Source: Mucilaginibacter flavus
GTDB lineage: Bacteria > Bacteroidota > Bacteroidia > Sphingobacteriales > Sphingobacteriaceae
Length of the DNA: 64,000 nucleotides
Assembly (NCBI RefSeq): GCF_030409315.1
Contig: NZ_JAUFPS010000038.1
Coordinates: forward strand, 80,545 to 144,544
Direction of reading: 5' to 3'
Shown here piece by piece: positions 53,223 through 61,864 of this stretch (within the stretch, counting starts at the first letter, position 1; every line of letters starts with the position of its first letter). The position numbers and the translations under genes were made by a program. The notes beneath the pieces are model-generated. The model was not told the DNA's origin. It made no database searches and saw nothing but the letters and a program-made list of their open reading frames with translations.

Positions 53223-54434
53223 CTATTCCATAACAGTAACCCTCCTTCCTGAAACTTTAAAGTGCACTTTCCCAATTTTTTCAAGGTTTTTCAAAAGCTC
53301 ACCAATGCCTTTTGAGCGGTAAAAAGTGCCGCCAAAGTTTTGATTGGCAAAACTTCCCTTCAACTCTACATCCACATCGTACCAGCGGGAAACCTTTTTC
53401 ATAATGGTGGCTATATTATCGTCGTTAAATATAAAATAGCCGTTTTTCCAGGCCATCACCTCCTTAATGTTTGCCTGTGCTACACGAATCTGTTTAGCAT
53501 CAGCATCATTACTTACCATGGCCTGCCATCCCGGTTTTAAAACAAGCTGAGTATTATTTTTACTCATCTCTACCGACCCTTCCAACAAGGTAGTGGTCAG
53601 TTCCTGATCATCACTATAGGCCGAAATATTAAAATGTGTACCCAGCACTCTTATTTGAGTATTGTTGCTGGTTACATAAAAAGGCTTGTCTTTATTTTTA
53701 GCCACCTCAAAGTAGGCTTCGCCGGTAAGTTTTACACGGCGCTCGTTACCAGAAAATTCTACAGGGTAGCTTAATGATGATGCCGAATTTAACCATACCT
53801 GCGTACCATCGGGCAATACCACCTGGTACTGGCCACCGCGCGGGGTTGAGAGCGTATTGTACACCAACGCGTTATCAATAACTTTGGCTGTAACGCCTGT
53901 AGCCTGGGTATTGTAAGTTAATTTCCCATCGGCCACTTTGCTTACCTCTACCTTACCGGCTTTGGCAAGCATGCCGTTGGCTTTATTATCTAACACTATG
54001 GTTTTTCCATTGGCCAGGGTTAAAATAGCTTTATTACCGCCCGGTAAAATTTTTGACGATTTTACTACCGCAGCCTGGTTTTGATTTCGCGAAGTTTTAT
54101 TTTTTTGGATGAAGTAAAAACCTACAGTGCTAAAAACGGTAATTATCGCAGCCGCTTTCGCTATGCTGATGAATAAACCCAGCAACCTGGTTTTAGGTTT
54201 TACAGTTTTAGATTCAACAAACCTTGGATCGGCTTTAATATGATCAAGCACATTGCGGGCCTGCATGGGGTTCATCTCGGGTCCTTCATCAAGCTTCAAT
54301 AATTTTTCGTCAACAACACCAGATACTTTTTCAGGGTTATCTTTCAGATAGCTCAACAGCTCTTCGCAATCATCGCCGCTGATGGTGCCATCAAAATATT
54401 GCTGCAGTAAATACTTTAGCTTGTTTTGGTTCAT
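53223..54434 (-). CDS. FecR-family anti-sigma factor (second locus)
   Basis: 403 residues, longer than the FecR of the first locus. The N-terminal ~95 residues are cytoplasmic and contain the sigma-binding helices (YFDGTISGDDCEELLSYLKDNPE). One transmembrane helix lies at ~88-108 (LGLFISIAKAAAIITVFSTVGFYF). The FecR domain is ~195-300 (PRGGQYQVVLPDGTQVWLNSASSLSYP, GEAYFEV), and a DUF4974 domain ends the protein (~330-400). It should hold the ECF sigma at 56883-57461 inactive. That gene is 2.4 kb away, beyond an ATPase and an SDR gene. The 239-bp upstream gap is AT-rich and may carry its own promoter. Confidence 0.9.
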   Translation of the reverse strand: MNQNKLKYLLQQYFDGTISGDDCEELLSYLKDNPEKVSGVVDEKLLKLDEGPEMNPMQARNVLDHIKADPRFVESKTVKPKTRLLGLFISIAKAAAIITVFSTVGFYFIQKNKTSRNQNQAAVVKSSKILPGGNKAILTLANGKTIVLDNKANGMLAKAGKVEVSKVADGKLTYNTQATGVTAKVIDNALVYNTLSTPRGGQYQVVLPDGTQVWLNSASSLSYPVEFSGNERRVKLTGEAYFEVAKNKDKPFYVTSNNTQIRVLGTHFNISAYSDDQELTTTLLEGSVEMSKNNTQLVLKPGWQAMVSNDADAKQIRVAQANIKEVMAWKNGYFIFNDDNIATIMKKVSRWYDVDVELKGSFANQNFGGTFYRSKGIGELLKNLEKIGKVHFKVSGRRVTVME

Positions 54435-54673
54435 ACAATTGGTTTATAACAGGTACCCGGAAGGGGCTAATTATGTATAGAACACACAAGCACGGTGGTA
54501 GGACTACCCGGATTGAAAATATTTTTATTTTGTGTAATTACATTAAGTTAATTCCAATAGTTTTAATGGAAGATGCTTCAAAATTCAATTAGAAGCTATT
54601 TTCTTACAAGATCATCTACCTTTTAATTTCAACAATCCATGCAAATTAAACATTTAGTATTATATTTACATGG

Positions 54674-55846
54674 ATGATTGCAAGAAGAATAGAAAAATTA
54701 GTTGAGGACGCACTTGGCAGAAGTGCATCGGTAGCCTTAATGGGACCGCGCCAAGTGGGAAAAACAACCATTGCCTTAAATATCAACGATGCCAAACCCG
54801 CTGTCTATCTTGATCTGGAAGACAGGCTTGACCTTCAAAAGATAAGCGATGTTAGTGCTTTCCACTCCGAAAATCGCAATAGCCTGATAATTCTTGATGA
54901 AGTTCAACGAGTGCCTGAAATATTCGCATCCCTTCGCGGCATTATTGACAGGGAACGCAGAAGAGGCCATAAATACGGACAATTTTTATTCCTGGGCTCA
55001 GCGTCTATGGATTTACTGAAACAATCCAGCGAATCACTGGCAGGCAGGATTGCCTACCTGGAATTACAGGGTATCGACGCTTTGGAGTTTGAAGCTAATA
55101 CACCTGAAAGGCTAAATCAGCTTTGGCTTAGAGGCGGCTTCCCCGAAAGCCTGTTGGCTGGTAATGACAGGAACAGTTTAGCCTGGCGGCGCGATTTTAT
55201 CAGAACCTATCTTGAAAGAGATATCCCACTATTGGGTCCGCGTATACCGGCGGTTACGCTGGAGCGTTTTTGGACTATGCTGGCACACATTCAAGGAGGA
55301 ATATTCAACGCTTCACAAATTGCAAAAAGCCTGGAAGTAAGTGCTACCACTATAAGTAGATACCTGGACTTAATGGTTGATTTATTATTGGTACGGCGGT
55401 TGCAACCCTGGTCACAAAATGCAGGCAAACGATTGGTAAAAAGCCCAAAAGTATATGTGCGGGATAGTGGAATAACTCATGCTTTGCTTAACCTGCAAAA
55501 CTATAACGACTTGCTCGGTCACCCAGTGACAGGAGGTAGTTGGGAAGGATTTGTAATTGAAAATATATTATCGGCTGCACCAGAGCGGGTAATCCCTTAT
55601 TATTATCGAACATCTAACGGAGCTGAAGTTGACCTGATTCTTGAATTTTCGGTCAAAGAAAAATGGGCAATAGAAATTAAACGAAATTCCGCGCCTGTGC
55701 TTTCAAAAGGGTTTTATATAGCCTGCCAGGATATTAAGCCTGATAAGCGTTTCGTTGTTTACGCCGGGCAGGATAAATTCAGGATGGGAGAAAACATTAC
55801 AGCCATCTCTCTGCCTGGCATAATGGCGGAATTACTGCAACAATAA
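54674..55846 (+). CDS. AAA ATPase with DUF4143 domain
   Basis: 390 residues. Walker A GPRQVGKTT (24-32), Walker B LIILDEVQ (71-78), then GSASMDLLKQSSESLAGR, typical of AAA_14 ATPases. The C-terminal DUF4143 half contains RGGFPES and a nuclease-like EVDLILEF ... EIKRN pattern near 325-345 (Asp/Glu-x-Lys). These proteins are common, often isolated, stand-alone genes in Bacteroidota, with possible roles in defence or DNA repair that remain unproven. The gene is inverted relative to the PUL genes and splits the sigma/fecR pair, so it may have been inserted there. Confidence 0.85.
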   Translation: MIARRIEKLVEDALGRSASVALMGPRQVGKTTIALNINDAKPAVYLDLEDRLDLQKISDVSAFHSENRNSLIILDEVQRVPEIFASLRGIIDRERRRGHKYGQFLFLGSASMDLLKQSSESLAGRIAYLELQGIDALEFEANTPERLNQLWLRGGFPESLLAGNDRNSLAWRRDFIRTYLERDIPLLGPRIPAVTLERFWTMLAHIQGGIFNASQIAKSLEVSATTISRYLDLMVDLLLVRRLQPWSQNAGKRLVKSPKVYVRDSGITHALLNLQNYNDLLGHPVTGGSWEGFVIENILSAAPERVIPYYYRTSNGAEVDLILEFSVKEKWAIEIKRNSAPVLSKGFYIACQDIKPDKRFVVYAGQDKFRMGENITAISLPGIMAELLQQ

Positions 55847-55964
55847 AAGGTGCGTATTTTGGTATTACTTTCTGATGAGTTTTTTATCAAATAGTAATAC
55901 TATTTGATTTTAATTGAAGCAGCAATCCAATTATTTAAGATATCAATTTGGTTAGATTTCAATC

Positions 55965-56756
55965 CTACTCCGCCCTATAATTCAACCCCACTGTGGTCCC
56001 CCCGGTAACATCAACTGTAACGCCGGTGATTTTACCGGCAAAATCTGAGGCCAGGAATACGGCCAGGTTAGCAACATCAACCATAAGGGGGAGTTTTTTT
56101 AACATGGTATCATTTTGCATTTTTTGAAGTACACCGGCCATTACATCGGGGTTATTGTCAATAGCTTCTTTGAATACCCGGGAATCGGGCGAGCCGCCTG
56201 AACGGATATTAACAGCACGCACGCCATAAATGCCCATTTCAGACGCCAAATTAGCTGTAAAACTTTCAACCGCGTTGCAAGCTGCAGCAAAACCTCCCGT
56301 AAAGGGATAAGCTATACCTCCTGGCGTTGCGGTAAGTGACAATATAACACCAGATCCCTGTTGCTTCATTATCTGCGCGGCAGCTACAGCAGTTAAAAAC
56401 CGGGTTTGCAGGGTTGCGGTAACCGGGGTTACAAAATCATTCATAGGTAAATCAATCAATGGGATACCTTGCACCACATCAACGCCAACCGCGTTAAAAG
56501 ATATATCTACGGCCCCTGCCATTTCAATAACCTTTTGCAGGTGTTTTTTTATTTCCTGTTCATTAAAGCCATCTACCTGAGTTATTTCTACCTGTCCTCC
56601 CGACGCGATAATTTCCTGTGCCACCACCTGAACTGATTGAACGTTACGACCAGTTAAAAACACCCGCGCGCCTGCAGCCGCGAAGGCTTTGGCTACTGCC
56701 CCACCTAAAGAGCCGCCCGCGCCATAAATAACCGCGTTTTTGTTTTGAAGTATCAT
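55965..56756 (-). CDS. SDR-family protein lacking the usual YxxxK catalytic pair
   Basis: 263 residues with the Rossmann cofactor motif YGAGGSLGG (11-19) and an NAVG segment (88-91). The catalytic Ser is present (Ser140 in VILSLTATP). Where short-chain dehydrogenases have YxxxK, this protein reads FAAAC (156-160), so both Tyr and Lys are missing. It may be a divergent enzyme using Tyr150, a binding protein, or inactive. It lies between the ATPase and the ECF sigma gene, 126 bp from the sigma stop, on the same strand. No pathway link is evident. Confidence 0.8.
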   Translation of the reverse strand: MILQNKNAVIYGAGGSLGGAVAKAFAAAGARVFLTGRNVQSVQVVAQEIIASGGQVEITQVDGFNEQEIKKHLQKVIEMAGAVDISFNAVGVDVVQGIPLIDLPMNDFVTPVTATLQTRFLTAVAAAQIMKQQGSGVILSLTATPGGIAYPFTGGFAAACNAVESFTANLASEMGIYGVRAVNIRSGGSPDSRVFKEAIDNNPDVMAGVLQKMQNDTMLKKLPLMVDVANLAVFLASDFAGKITGVTVDVTGGTTVGLNYRAE

Positions 56757-56882
56757 TTTTGGGGTGTGTTTACTAATTATCTGATTAATAATACAAACCT
56801 AAAAACTAAATTTAGTTTTCAGCAGGGATAATAGCGACAAATTAAGGGTGATACACGCCAGCAGAAATTAAAAAACGAGAAT

Positions 56883-57461
56883 TTAAAAGAAGAAAAACAG
56901 GGGAGCCAAATAAATTAAATCAGAATACTGTAGCTGCGCTTTGAGGGTTTTGAGCGCTTCTACCATATGGTTTTTTACAGTATTTGGCGATATATGCAGC
57001 TGTTCGGCAATTTCCTTGTGGCTAAGGTGCTCTGTTCTGCTCAACCTAAAGATAAGCTGCTGTTGTTTAGGGAGTTTACAAATAATTTGTTCGGCAAATT
57101 GCTCCAGGTCATGTACCAATATATCTTCTTCGGTATCGTTGTGGGTAGTGGTTATATGAAATATAAGTTTTTCGGTAAGCTGGCGCGATTGACTAATTTT
57201 TCTTAACGCGTTTAGCGAAAGCCTTTTGGCTATCACATACAGGTACAGCCAAATATTACCATCGGCATTTAACTTTTCGCGCCCCGTCCAAAGGCTTATA
57301 AAACACTCCTGCACAATTTCCTCACTTTGCTCACCATCCTTTAAAAACCTGTAAGCCAAACGGTAAACTTTACTACAGTATGCCTCATAAATTGCATCAA
57401 ACGCGGCTTCATCGCCTGCAATCAATTGCTGAATATAACTGCTGTTAATTTCCTTGTACAC
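56883..57461 (-). CDS. ECF (sigma-70 family) RNA polymerase sigma factor (second locus)
   Basis: 192 residues with a GTG start. Region 2 is at ~25-95 (EQSEEIVQECFISLWTGREKL), region 4 at ~130-180 (RLSRTEHLSHKEIAEQLHISPNTVKNHMVEAL), and the end is a hydrophobic tail (LIYLAPLFFFF), as in many PUL-linked sigma factors. It is the probable partner of the FecR protein at 53223-54434. An SDR gene and an inverted ATPase gene lie between them, an unusual break in the sigma-fecR-susC order, seen also in the first locus. Confidence 0.88.
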   Translation of the reverse strand: MYKEINSSYIQQLIAGDEAAFDAIYEAYCSKVYRLAYRFLKDGEQSEEIVQECFISLWTGREKLNADGNIWLYLYVIAKRLSLNALRKISQSRQLTEKLIFHITTTHNDTEEDILVHDLEQFAEQIICKLPKQQQLIFRLSRTEHLSHKEIAEQLHISPNTVKNHMVEALKTLKAQLQYSDLIYLAPLFFFF

Positions 57462-57790
57462 TCTTAACTGTTTATAATTGGTTTATAAATATAAAGAGTA
57501 AATTTCGGCAAATCCTAACATTAAATTAAAGTAGTGGTGTTGTAGGGGCAATAAAAACGCTTTTATAACGTTTTAGCAACCACAATAACAAAAACATAAC
57601 ATACTGTATTACAGCAAATAACAATCAAAAACAGCAATAAAATAATTTTTTTCAATTTCTTTGAAAAAAAACATCTCCGGTTGTGTACCAATCACACCTT
57701 TAAGCTCTGCTTATTTCATACAAATTATACTATTAGTAGTAGCGTTTAACCGCCGGTTAGCGTAAAGGCTATTAGATATACTTACAAACT
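57462..57790. other. 329-bp AT-rich divergent promoter region
   Basis: No credible ORF. It separates the ECF sigma gene (minus) and the DUF4397 gene (plus) and should hold both promoters. A-rich runs dominate 57580-57680. I see no clear regulator site. Confidence 0.55.
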
Positions 57791-58504
57791 ATGAGAAAAT
57801 TATTTACTAAAGGGGCAGGCATGATCGGGATGGTGTGTTTGCTGGGTGGCTTGTTAACCTCGTGCGTTAAAGATCATAACAATTATTACGTTGCACCGCC
57901 GGTAGCGCTTGTATCGGCTATTAATGCTTCGCCAGATGCGCAACCGGTTGATTTTTTCCTTGATCAAAACAGGGGCAACAATTTTTCAATTAAAAGTGGA
58001 GAAAGCCAGGATTACATCAGGGCCTATACGGGCAAAAGAACTATATCTTTTTATGTTGGCGCAAGCAGGCAGGCCATCAAATCAGATACTGTAACGCTTA
58101 AAGCCAACAAACTTTATTCTGTTTTTTTAGCCAACCAGGTTAGTACGCCCGATTTGTTGATAATTGCCGACTCCGTTAGCCAGCCTGCCGTAGGTAAATT
58201 CGCGGTTCGCTTTGTAAACCTTAGCCCCGATGCCGGAGCCGCGGATCTGGCCATTAAAGGCGGAGCAGTGTTAGCATCCAACATCGCCTACAAACACTAC
58301 TCGCTGTTTACACCTGTTACAACCGGCAGTAATACCAACACGTATGAAGTTCGCAAGGCGGGTACAACAACAGTATTATACACCCTTACCGATGCTTCAT
58401 TCAGAGCAAACACCATTAACACTATTTGGCTACAAGGTTTAGCCGCCGCCACTGATGTGAAAAAAATTAGTGCTCACACCCAGGAAAATGTGATTTATTA
58501 TTGA
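57791..58504 (+). CDS. DUF4397-domain lipoprotein
   Basis: 237 residues with a lipoprotein signal (LLTSCVKDHNNYY, Cys ~25). Two DUF4397-type beta domains follow (~40-125 starting VSAINASPDAQPVDFFLDQ, and ~135-225 starting VRFVNLSPDAGAADLAIKG), with the repeated N-x-SPDA motif of this family. The function of DUF4397 is unknown; such proteins are usually surface-exposed in Bacteroidota. The gene is monocistronic and closes with a very strong terminator (58527-58564). Confidence 0.85.
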   Translation: MRKLFTKGAGMIGMVCLLGGLLTSCVKDHNNYYVAPPVALVSAINASPDAQPVDFFLDQNRGNNFSIKSGESQDYIRAYTGKRTISFYVGASRQAIKSDTVTLKANKLYSVFLANQVSTPDLLIIADSVSQPAVGKFAVRFVNLSPDAGAADLAIKGGAVLASNIAYKHYSLFTPVTTGSNTNTYEVRKAGTTTVLYTLTDASFRANTINTIWLQGLAAATDVKKISAHTQENVIYY

Positions 58505-58526
58505 AGAATTGCATTGATTAAGACTA

Positions 58527-58564
58527 CCAACAGAAAAGGCGCTTCACGGCGCCTTTTCTGTTGG
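58527..58564 (+). terminator. Strong intrinsic terminator after the DUF4397 gene
   Basis: Perfect 16-bp stem (58527-58542 with 58549-58564, 6-base loop) containing the core AAAAGGCGC / GCGCCTTTT. The T-run is inside the descending arm. Confidence 0.85.
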
Positions 58565-58963
58565 TAAAAATGTAGCATCAGCACATTTTGAACGTTGTTG
58601 ATATAACCGCACACCTAACATATGACCACAAGGCAGAGCCTTGCAGTAGCGGTAGAGATGCACAACGTTGAATCCAAACCGTCCCTATAAATTGGTGATT
58701 CCGTCGTCGTTCTACCATTTACGACATATTAAAAACGGAGTCATGCTGAACTCGTTTCAGCACCCCACACAACATGTTCCCTCCGTTATGAATACCAAAC
58801 TTCTGAGGGCCGAAGCAGGTATGACATTGTGGTTTAAATCCTGTTATCATAGCCAATTAGAGTCTGGGGATTTCAAATCGAAAGACACATCTCTGTCGAC
58901 CATTCATACTTCACATAGACCTGATTTTATAACTCCACATAAATAAACTCGTCATTTTCCACG
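58565..58963. repeat. Intergenic segment with a REP-like palindrome
   Basis: 399 bp with no supported gene. TGCTGAA-N5-TTCAGCA (58744-58762), with the adjacent GTCATGCTGAACTC wording, is a repeat widespread in Sphingobacteriaceae intergenic DNA. A 92-codon plus-strand reading frame here is a translation of the repeat, not a gene. Confidence 0.55.
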
Positions 58964-58997
58964 AACAAAAAAGGCGCTTTACAGCGCCTTTTTTGTT
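58964..58997. terminator. Bidirectional intrinsic terminator before the exopolysaccharide genes
   Basis: Perfect 14-bp stem (58964-58977 with 58984-58997, 6-base loop) with A- and T-runs on both sides. It probably terminates the minus-strand glycosyl-phosphotransferase transcript. Core and loop closely resemble the terminator at 58527-58564. Confidence 0.8.
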
Positions 58998-59029
58998 GTA
59001 TTGATATAGGTAGATGATAGATGCCTGTG

Positions 59030-60379
59030 TTATTTGCCCTTAAGCTGAACCATAACCTGTATGGTTTTTAAAATGATGTTCATTTCGCTATTGAAGGAGA
59101 TATTGTTCAGATAAAGTAAATCATACCGCACACGGTTTAGCATTTGATCAACATTTTCTGCATAACCATAATTTACCTGCCCAATTGAAGTAAGGCCCGG
59201 TTTAAGGGTTAATAGTTTTTTATAATTAGGCGATTTTTCTAACAGCTGCTCAATAAAGAACTGACGCTCGGGCCTTGGGCCAACTATAGACATTTCGCCT
59301 ATCAAAACATTCCAAAACTGTGGCAACTCATCCAGCCTTGATTTACGGATAATTCTCCCCCATTTGGTAATACGCGGATCGTTCTCGCTTGACAATTGTG
59401 GTCCCGCTGCTTCTGAATTAACGTACATGCTGCGGAATTTATAGATGTTAAATATCTTCCTATCTTTTCCAACCCGCTCCTGGCGATAAAACACCGGACC
59501 TTTTGAGCTTAACTTGGTTGCAATAATTAACAGTAAAAAAACCGGCGCCCCTGTTATCATTACCAGGGAAGAAAATGCAACATCAAAAACCCTTTTAAAC
59601 AAAATAATTTTAAGGCTAAGCTCTGGGTTTGACGTGAGCTGTATTACGGGCAAATTATCGTAATTGATAACACTGGCGTAATTGTTACTCAAAAATAAAT
59701 CAGATACTAATTTGATTTTAACCTTGTGTTGATCGCCAAGGTCAACCACCTTTTGAAGCAAAGGCAATTGCATATTTTTATAACAAATGAATATTTCGTC
59801 TGCATTTCTGTCAAACAACTTTTCCAGCAATAACTCGTCAGAAAGTTGCTCGATCATTTCTTCAGTGATCAAATCAATAAAATAGTATCCATATTCCGGA
59901 TGGCGTGAAAACGATCTGATTAATTTATCTGCAATTAATTTATTACCAATTAAAAGAATATGCTTACGGTTATAGCCCTTTTTACGAATGTAATCAAGTA
60001 AAAAAAAGATGGTAGCCCTTTGTAAAACAATGAACACCAAAAACATGCCGTAGGTAAAAAACATTTCCCAACGGCTTACTTCGTATAGCTTAAAAAAATA
60101 TACTATTCCAAGTACCGTTAACAAGTGGTATATTAATGAAGTCAAAAACTTATTCACGGTATTACCTAATACCAACGGCCTGTGAATCACGTAGTTTTTA
60201 GTTAGTGAGGCAATAGAAACCCATGCCATATTAACTAAAAGGATAAAATTAACGGAACTTATCTCATCAGAAAAATATCTAAACACAAGTGAATGAGCAC
60301 ATTGCAGGGCGATATTTAATATTAGCAAATCACTTATAAAAGTGAAAACTGGGAGCAACTTAGAGTAGCGTATATTCAT
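59030..60379 (-). CDS. Initiating sugar-phosphate transferase of exopolysaccharide synthesis
   Basis: 449 residues. Four or five hydrophobic segments occupy ~10-130, then a CoA-binding-like Rossmann region (~135-250, HILLIGNKLIADKLIRSF). The catalytic bacterial sugar transferase domain (~262-449) has KRVFDVAFSSL, GPVFYRQERVGKDRKIFNIYKFRSM, LDELPQFWNVLIGEMSIVGPRP and LKPGLTSIGQVNYG. It moves a hexose-1-phosphate from a UDP-sugar to undecaprenyl phosphate, the first step in capsule or exopolysaccharide repeat assembly (WcaJ/PglC-like). It is the last of four polysaccharide genes on the minus strand, but gaps of 302 and 262 bp suggest separate transcripts. Confidence 0.92.
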   Translation of the reverse strand: MNIRYSKLLPVFTFISDLLILNIALQCAHSLVFRYFSDEISSVNFILLVNMAWVSIASLTKNYVIHRPLVLGNTVNKFLTSLIYHLLTVLGIVYFFKLYEVSRWEMFFTYGMFLVFIVLQRATIFFLLDYIRKKGYNRKHILLIGNKLIADKLIRSFSRHPEYGYYFIDLITEEMIEQLSDELLLEKLFDRNADEIFICYKNMQLPLLQKVVDLGDQHKVKIKLVSDLFLSNNYASVINYDNLPVIQLTSNPELSLKIILFKRVFDVAFSSLVMITGAPVFLLLIIATKLSSKGPVFYRQERVGKDRKIFNIYKFRSMYVNSEAAGPQLSSENDPRITKWGRIIRKSRLDELPQFWNVLIGEMSIVGPRPERQFFIEQLLEKSPNYKKLLTLKPGLTSIGQVNYGYAENVDQMLNRVRYDLLYLNNISFNSEMNIILKTIQVMVQLKGK

Positions 60380-60681
60380 AGATAAGGTGATGCAAATGTA
60401 GTAATTTTAATTAATAAAACGCACTAACAATATAAATAGTGATAACAAACTCCACTATTTATTACCATTACGCATAATAGTCCATTAACGCTACAACCCT
60501 TATAAAATTATTTTTTTTCTAAAACTTATATTATTATCAGGTACCTGGTAAAAGTACCCTTTAACCCTGTTTTGAACTATCCAAAAACCATATAAACAAT
60601 TTCGTTTTAGTAAAATAACAATTTGTTCACAAAAGGGTTTTAGATAAAATAAAAAAACTCACAGTTTTAATTTTGGGCTAT
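60380..60681. other. 302-bp AT-rich gap between polysaccharide genes
   Basis: No credible ORF and no terminator-like stem that I can support. It presumably carries the promoter of the glycosyl-phosphotransferase gene. Confidence 0.5.
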
Positions 60682-61602
60682 CTATTTCCAATAAAATCCA
60701 TGCATGGATAGCTTTTTTAGCAACCACGGAGACATTTTTTTATAAAAGCCGGCACTTTTATAGCCAAACCATTTGGCACCTAATGATGATACAGATTTGA
60801 AGATACTTTGGGGATTGTTTTTTAAAACATATTTAAGCTCCGACATCATAAACTTGATGCCTGCGCCAGTGGGTTTGCCGTAAGTTTCAATTATCCATTT
60901 ATTTTGCTCGTGAAACACCCTTGTATCAAAATAGCGTTTAAACTCCTCAACAACAGTGTAACTATGTGAATGATAAACCTGGGCATCAGCCACATAAGCT
61001 TTTTTATAACCCGCTTGTAGCATTTTGGCGGCTACTATTGCGTCCTCGCCCATTATAGAATCTGAAGGGAAACCACCAACTTCCATTAGCGCGCTGTAAC
61101 GATAAGCAGCAAAAGAATTAGAGCAAAATGTTATTTTAAAACCCAATTCATCCACGTCGTCAATCGAGTTTACTACCGATTTATCAGAATAATTGAACAA
61201 GCGGGCATGTGTTTCTAAGGGTTTTGCATTTTTATGTGGGAGTTGTCTGCCATAGGCCATCCCCACATTAGGATCATCAAAAGCTTCGACGATATTTTTA
61301 ACACTTTCCGGCGAAGCAAGAATGGCGTCCTGGGTTAAAAAAACACAAATATCAACCCCGTTTGCTAAATCGGCAAGTTGTTGACGGGTTTTACCATGAT
61401 TAAATTGTTTTTTGTTTATACTAACAACTTCGAACCCGAATTGCTTAGCTAAAGAAATGGTATCGTCTGTTGAACCTGAGTCAATGATGATTTTTTTTTT
61501 TATTTCAAACAGCTGTCCCTCTATACTATTGAGCGTTTGAAGCCACGCTTCGCCCGCATTAAGGGCAGGAATTAATAAGGCGATTTTAAAATCGAGTTTC
61601 AT
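60682..61602 (-). CDS. GT2 family glycosyltransferase (rhamnosyltransferase-like)
   Basis: 306 residues. GT-A fold with IPALNAGEAWLQTLNSI, IIDSGSTDDT, the clade motif FNHGKTRQQL (near 66-75, as in dTDP-rhamnosyltransferases), and TQDAI for the metal-binding DxD position. The C-terminal part contains FCSNSFAAYRYSALMEVGGFP and MGEDAIVAAKML. It transfers a sugar, plausibly rhamnose, onto the lipid-linked repeat unit in the cytoplasm. No transmembrane segment is predicted by eye. It fits the pathway between the initiating transferase and the polymerase. Confidence 0.88.
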   Translation of the reverse strand: MKLDFKIALLIPALNAGEAWLQTLNSIEGQLFEIKKKIIIDSGSTDDTISLAKQFGFEVVSINKKQFNHGKTRQQLADLANGVDICVFLTQDAILASPESVKNIVEAFDDPNVGMAYGRQLPHKNAKPLETHARLFNYSDKSVVNSIDDVDELGFKITFCSNSFAAYRYSALMEVGGFPSDSIMGEDAIVAAKMLQAGYKKAYVADAQVYHSHSYTVVEEFKRYFDTRVFHEQNKWIIETYGKPTGAGIKFMMSELKYVLKNNPQSIFKSVSSLGAKWFGYKSAGFYKKMSPWLLKKLSMHGFYWK

Positions 61603-61864
61603 AAATTTGCCAAATATAATTGTTATTCATAGAACAGTTTCAATATAAAAAGCAGTTTATGTATTGCGGTTTTAATAAGCTTTATAACGTATCGGGCTTA
61701 TTTTCATCCGGACTATTGCGTTAATACGACAATAACAATTCCTAAATCGCACTTTATCTGATCGTTACATCCGACTAATAATATATAAATTAAAAAAGAC
61801 GATCAGAAAAACAATTGCAGATTTAATTCTTAAAAACCGGTTCTATTAATAATAAAAAACTTTA

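Noticed and set aside
58668..58946. 92-codon plus-strand ORF containing MLNSFQHP
   Set aside because: The peptide is the usual translation of a REP-like intergenic repeat, with no ribosome site or family.
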